A stretch of 64,000 nt of DNA from an uncultured Lachnospiraceae bacterium (GTDB taxonomy: Bacteria; Bacillota; Clostridia; Lachnospirales; Lachnospiraceae): contig CAJUHP010000014.1 of NCBI GenBank assembly GCA_910586125.1, positions 21,427 to 85,426 on the forward strand, read 5' to 3'. Of this stretch, positions 61,640-64,000 are shown one piece after another. The notes under the pieces were generated by a model. That model made no database searches. It saw nothing but the letters and a program-made list of their open reading frames with translations, and was not told the DNA's origin. Numbering within the stretch: the first letter of the stretch is position 1; each line of letters begins with the position of its first letter. The position numbers were made by a program, and so were the translations under genes.

Positions 61640-61761
61640 CCTCGTACCCTGTTTTGCGTCACTACAAAAAACTGACATAGGATTTTTCAGTGAAATAATT
61701 GGGAGGATGTCGGTGGTTATGAACAACTTCACAGTTTCGTCAGGTATCTGACAGTGCTGAA

Positions 61762-62090
61762 AATAAGCGCACGGATGCATTATATCAGAAAAACTTGGCA
61801 TTGGTTCTCGTGACACCTATCGTAAAAAAAAATATATTGTAGAAAATCAGGAATTTCTCACGCCAGAAGATTTTGCAATTGGGACGAAGGGATAATTTCA
61901 ACAAACAGGGCATTCAGAAGGATAAAGGAAGAAAAGAAATTATTTAGAAGAACAAGTAAGAAAATTAGAACTTTCAAACCACAACATGCAAAACTATGAA
62001 GAATTTACTGAAATGATTCCTGAATTACAAGATCTTATTGATATGGGGATTGTTACAAAAAATACCGCCCTTATGCTTTCTTTTATATAA
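61762..62090 (+). pseudogene. Decayed ParB/RepB-like partition gene
   Basis: Three frames must be joined to read a protein: NKRTDALYQKNLA, then GIGSRDTYRKKKYIVENQE followed by FLTPEDFA, then STNRAFRRIKEEKK, and finally LEEQVRKLELSNHNMQNYEE, EFTEMIPELQDLIDMGIVTK and NTALMLSF, stop at 62088-62090. The GSRDTYRK and NxAF patterns resemble ParB-N-type proteins of plasmids and integrative elements. At least three frameshifts and no start codon. The bases 61640-61761 show only short AT-rich fragments without a readable gene. Confidence 0.6.
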
Positions 62091-62184
62091 GGTGATAGAA
62101 TTATTTTGATTTAATAGATTAGATAAGAGTATTGATATCTTAACTTATAGGAAATAGTTTTTAGATAATGGGGGAATAATTCTA

Positions 62185-63438
62185 ATGAGTAATATGAATA
62201 TTTTAGTGATAGGAAATGGATTTGATTTAGCGCATGAATTACCTACAAAATATGTAGATTTTCTGGAATGGATTAAAGCAGAGTATGCTTTATATAGTAA
62301 TTTGCGTGAAGAAACGTTGGATTTACCCGAATGCCATATTGATTGGGCAATCAAAAAATTTCCGAGTAAAATTGAAGTTAAGCAATTAGATAGTAGAAAA
62401 AAGCAATTAGAAGTATGGGAAAATATGAAAGGGAATTTCTGGGTTAATTACTTTTTAAATAGTTCAGAATTACTTGAAGAAAATTGGATTGACTTTGAAA
62501 AAGTAATTTTCAAGATTATACAATCAATTGACTTGGATATGCGAGAAAAAGATTTTAATGGTCAAATTGAACAATTATCGAATTACTATTTGAGAGAAAA
62601 TTTTTTGTATAAAGAGTTTGATAAACTATTTACGAATGAGGAAGGAGAGCGTGGAGGAAAACAAGAAATCACCTATAAAAAATTACGTGATATATTGTAT
62701 GAGGATTTGAATAAGTTGATAAGATCATTTGAAATATATTTATGTTCTTATGTACCAGCTATTGATTATGGAAAAATATCGCCTGATATTGAAGGTATTC
62801 AATGTGATAAAGTATTAAGTTTTAACTATACCGATACATATATGAGATTATATGATCCTGAAAAAAAGTTGGAATATGATTATATTCATGGCAAAGCCAA
62901 TATTGATAATACAGTAGATACGAATAATATGGTACTTGGTATAGATGAATATTTACCAGATGATAGAAAGAATAGAGATGTCGAATTTATTGCTTTCAAG
63001 AAATTCTATCAAAGAATACATAAGCAAACGGGATGCAAGTATAAAGAATGGGTTGATAAAATTATAGATAATAAAAGAGATGTAGAGAATGGATTGGATA
63101 ATGTATCATTTGGAAGAATAGCGTTTGAGAAATACTTAAATAAAGGTAAGGGCCATTATTTGTATATTTTCGGTCATTCATTAGATATTACGGATAGAGA
63201 TATTTTGTGTGATTTGATTTTAAATGATAATGTGTATACGACGATTTTCTATCATAACAAGAAAGTAATGGGACAGCAAGTTGCAAATCTAGTAAAAGTA
63301 ATAGGGCAAGATGAATTAATCAAAAGAACAGGAGGCAGTACGAAGACGATTGAATTTAAACAGCAACAGGATATGATTCCAGTAGATGAAAAATATAACA
63401 TAGGCTATCAAAAGATTTTGAAAGAATTTGTTTTATAA
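62185..63438 (+). CDS. AbiH family abortive infection protein
   Basis: A 417-residue AbiH-type phage-defence protein. The family signature is clear at the N-terminus: ILVIGNGFDLAHELPTKYVDFL (residues 6-27 in outline), and a second motif FGHSLDITDRD lies near 328-338. The central part is charged and helical. AbiH proteins are thought to stop phage growth through abortive infection; the mechanism is unknown. Very AT-rich and codon-poor in G/C compared with rlmN, so acquired horizontally. ATG 62185 follows GGGGGA at 11 bases. Next to a decayed partition gene and a small Cys-rich gene. Confidence 0.85.
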   Translation: MSNMNILVIGNGFDLAHELPTKYVDFLEWIKAEYALYSNLREETLDLPECHIDWAIKKFPSKIEVKQLDSRKKQLEVWENMKGNFWVNYFLNSSELLEENWIDFEKVIFKIIQSIDLDMREKDFNGQIEQLSNYYLRENFLYKEFDKLFTNEEGERGGKQEITYKKLRDILYEDLNKLIRSFEIYLCSYVPAIDYGKISPDIEGIQCDKVLSFNYTDTYMRLYDPEKKLEYDYIHGKANIDNTVDTNNMVLGIDEYLPDDRKNRDVEFIAFKKFYQRIHKQTGCKYKEWVDKIIDNKRDVENGLDNVSFGRIAFEKYLNKGKGHYLYIFGHSLDITDRDILCDLILNDNVYTTIFYHNKKVMGQQVANLVKVIGQDELIKRTGGSTKTIEFKQQQDMIPVDEKYNIGYQKILKEFVL

Positions 63439-63465
63439 AAAAACAGAGAGATAATCAGAAAAGTC

Positions 63466-63494
63466 TTGACAGAAATAAAAACTTATGTTAAAAT
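63466..63494 (+). promoter_or_regulatory. Strong promoter of the small Cys-rich gene
   Basis: -35 TTGACA at 63466-63471, 17-base spacer ending in the extended TGT, -10 TAAAAT at 63489-63494. It is followed by a leader of about 130 bases that includes a hairpin ATAACCA (near 63546) with TGGTTAT (near 63574). Confidence 0.8.
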
Positions 63495-63631
63495 AGTTCA
63501 AAAATATTAAAGAAAAAACGAATTTACACTCGATAAATACAAAGGATAACCACTTAAAAACGAAAGAAAAGAATGGTTATTTATGTGTTTTTGGGTGTAT
63601 TTTTATTATGTAAAGAAATGGAGGTACGAAG

Positions 63632-63829
63632 ATGTTTGTGGAGTTTAATAATATTTGTCCAAAATGTGGAGAAAGGGTTAGAGGCTATATTGACTATCTT
63701 GATTCATCCACTCAGGAAGGGGATGAATACACAAAGAATAAAGTGGAATGTAATTTTAAAGAGGCTAACAAATGTACAAGAAACGAGTGTCCTTTTTTTC
63801 AAAAGGCACATCAGACAATAAAAGTATAA
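63632..63829 (+). CDS. Small Cys-rich (zinc-ribbon-like) protein
   Basis: A 65-residue protein with a CPKCGE knuckle at residues 9-14 and later cysteines C40, C48 and C53 (VECNF, NKCTRNECPFF), giving a possible zinc-binding set. Acidic middle. ATG 63632 follows TGGAGG with 7-base spacing, and a strong promoter lies upstream, so this short gene is probably real; the overlapping 82-codon frame at 63573 lacks these signals. Family not recognised. It may be a partner, regulator or antitoxin-like companion of AbiH; this is a guess from position. Confidence 0.7.
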   Translation: MFVEFNNICPKCGERVRGYIDYLDSSTQEGDEYTKNKVECNFKEANKCTRNECPFFQKAHQTIKV

Positions 63830-63893
63830 ACTGAAAAACGATTACTAGATTTTTGGACACCTAAACATGTAATTGAAGATACCAATAACACAT

Positions 63894-63932
63894 GGGGCTG
63901 TCACACTAAGTAATTAGTGCGCGGCTCCTTTT
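63894..63932 (+). terminator. Terminator after small Cys-rich gene
   Basis: CACTAA-GTAA-TTAGTG at 63904-63919 is a perfect inner stem, extended by GGGGCTG at 63894-63900 with the CGGCTCC side at 63922-63928 (one bulge and two G-U pairs), followed by four T. The rest of the window, to 64000, shows no gene. Confidence 0.75.
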
Positions 63933-64000
63933 CCATGCAAAAAATGAGTGTGTGAATCTTTTTCTGTAAATGCAGATCCCCTATGATAATTATTAAGGCT

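Noticed and set aside
63573..63821. 82-codon frame overlapping the small Cys-rich gene
   Set aside because: No ribosome site and no composition bias; the overlapping frame from 63632 has AGGAGG-like spacing and patterned cysteines.

Overview
The window looks like a chromosome fragment of a gut Clostridia bacterium, most probably Lachnospiraceae. Reasons: a GC-rich backbone with AGGAGG-type ribosome binding sites, a single-chain pyruvate:ferredoxin oxidoreductase, PadR/DUF1700 and GHKL/LytTR regulation, FeoA-FeoA-FeoB with a small Cys-rich partner, a C-GCAxxG-C-C protein, and many host-glycan enzymes. The family placement is inference; there is no rRNA gene to settle it.

Layout. (1) 1-9582: a carbohydrate ABC transport operon without an ATPase, made of the end of a solute-binding protein, two permeases, an NHL/TPR/Yip1-like membrane protein, a large DUF5696-type lipoprotein, and a second permease pair. 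(2) 9583-21637: glycan catabolism, with a GH130 phosphorylase, a transglutaminase/thioredoxin-like fusion, a GH38 alpha-mannosidase, a GH2 beta-galactosidase and a sialidase-like protein. This set fits stepwise trimming of sialylated, galactosylated, mannose-containing host glycans. (3) 21638-22135: a long intergenic region with a 14-copy octamer tandem repeat and a 28-bp inverted repeat, followed by the pyruvate:ferredoxin oxidoreductase gene. (4) 25782-29711: a padR-DUF1700 pair facing a GHKL kinase/LytTR regulator pair; the kinase carries an extra C-terminal RsiV-like domain. (5) 29868-38768: SNF2 helicase, acetyltransferase, MATE exporter, C-GCAxxG-C-C protein, dihydroorotase, 3-dehydroquinate dehydratase and a DIP1984-family protein. 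(6) 38769-39163: a structured RNA candidate with a tRNA-like T-arm, then an iron-regulated feo operon with two DtxR-type palindromes, followed by pepF.

(7) 44291-47460 is an AT-rich accessory segment: a type II restriction-modification pair between a frameshifted gene remnant and the C-terminal stub of a serine recombinase, next to tRNA-Gly(GCC). (8) 47461-61639 is conserved core: tRNA-Gly, ftsK/spoIIIE, murE, murF, priA, def, fmt, a zinc peptidase, rsmB and rlmN. (9) 61640-64000 is a strongly AT-rich island holding a decayed ParB-like gene, an AbiH-family abortive-infection gene and a small Cys-rich protein gene with its own strong promoter. It sits where many Firmicutes continue the rlmN operon with phosphatase/kinase/rsgA genes.

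No CRISPR array, intact transposase or rRNA was seen. The least described items are the kinase with an RsiV-like domain, the transglutaminase/thioredoxin fusion inside a glycan locus, the DUF5696/Yip1 transport module, the octamer and inverted repeats before nifJ, the T-arm RNA, and the AbiH island. Promoter, operator and RNA calls are from reading the sequence only; no folding or database search was run.
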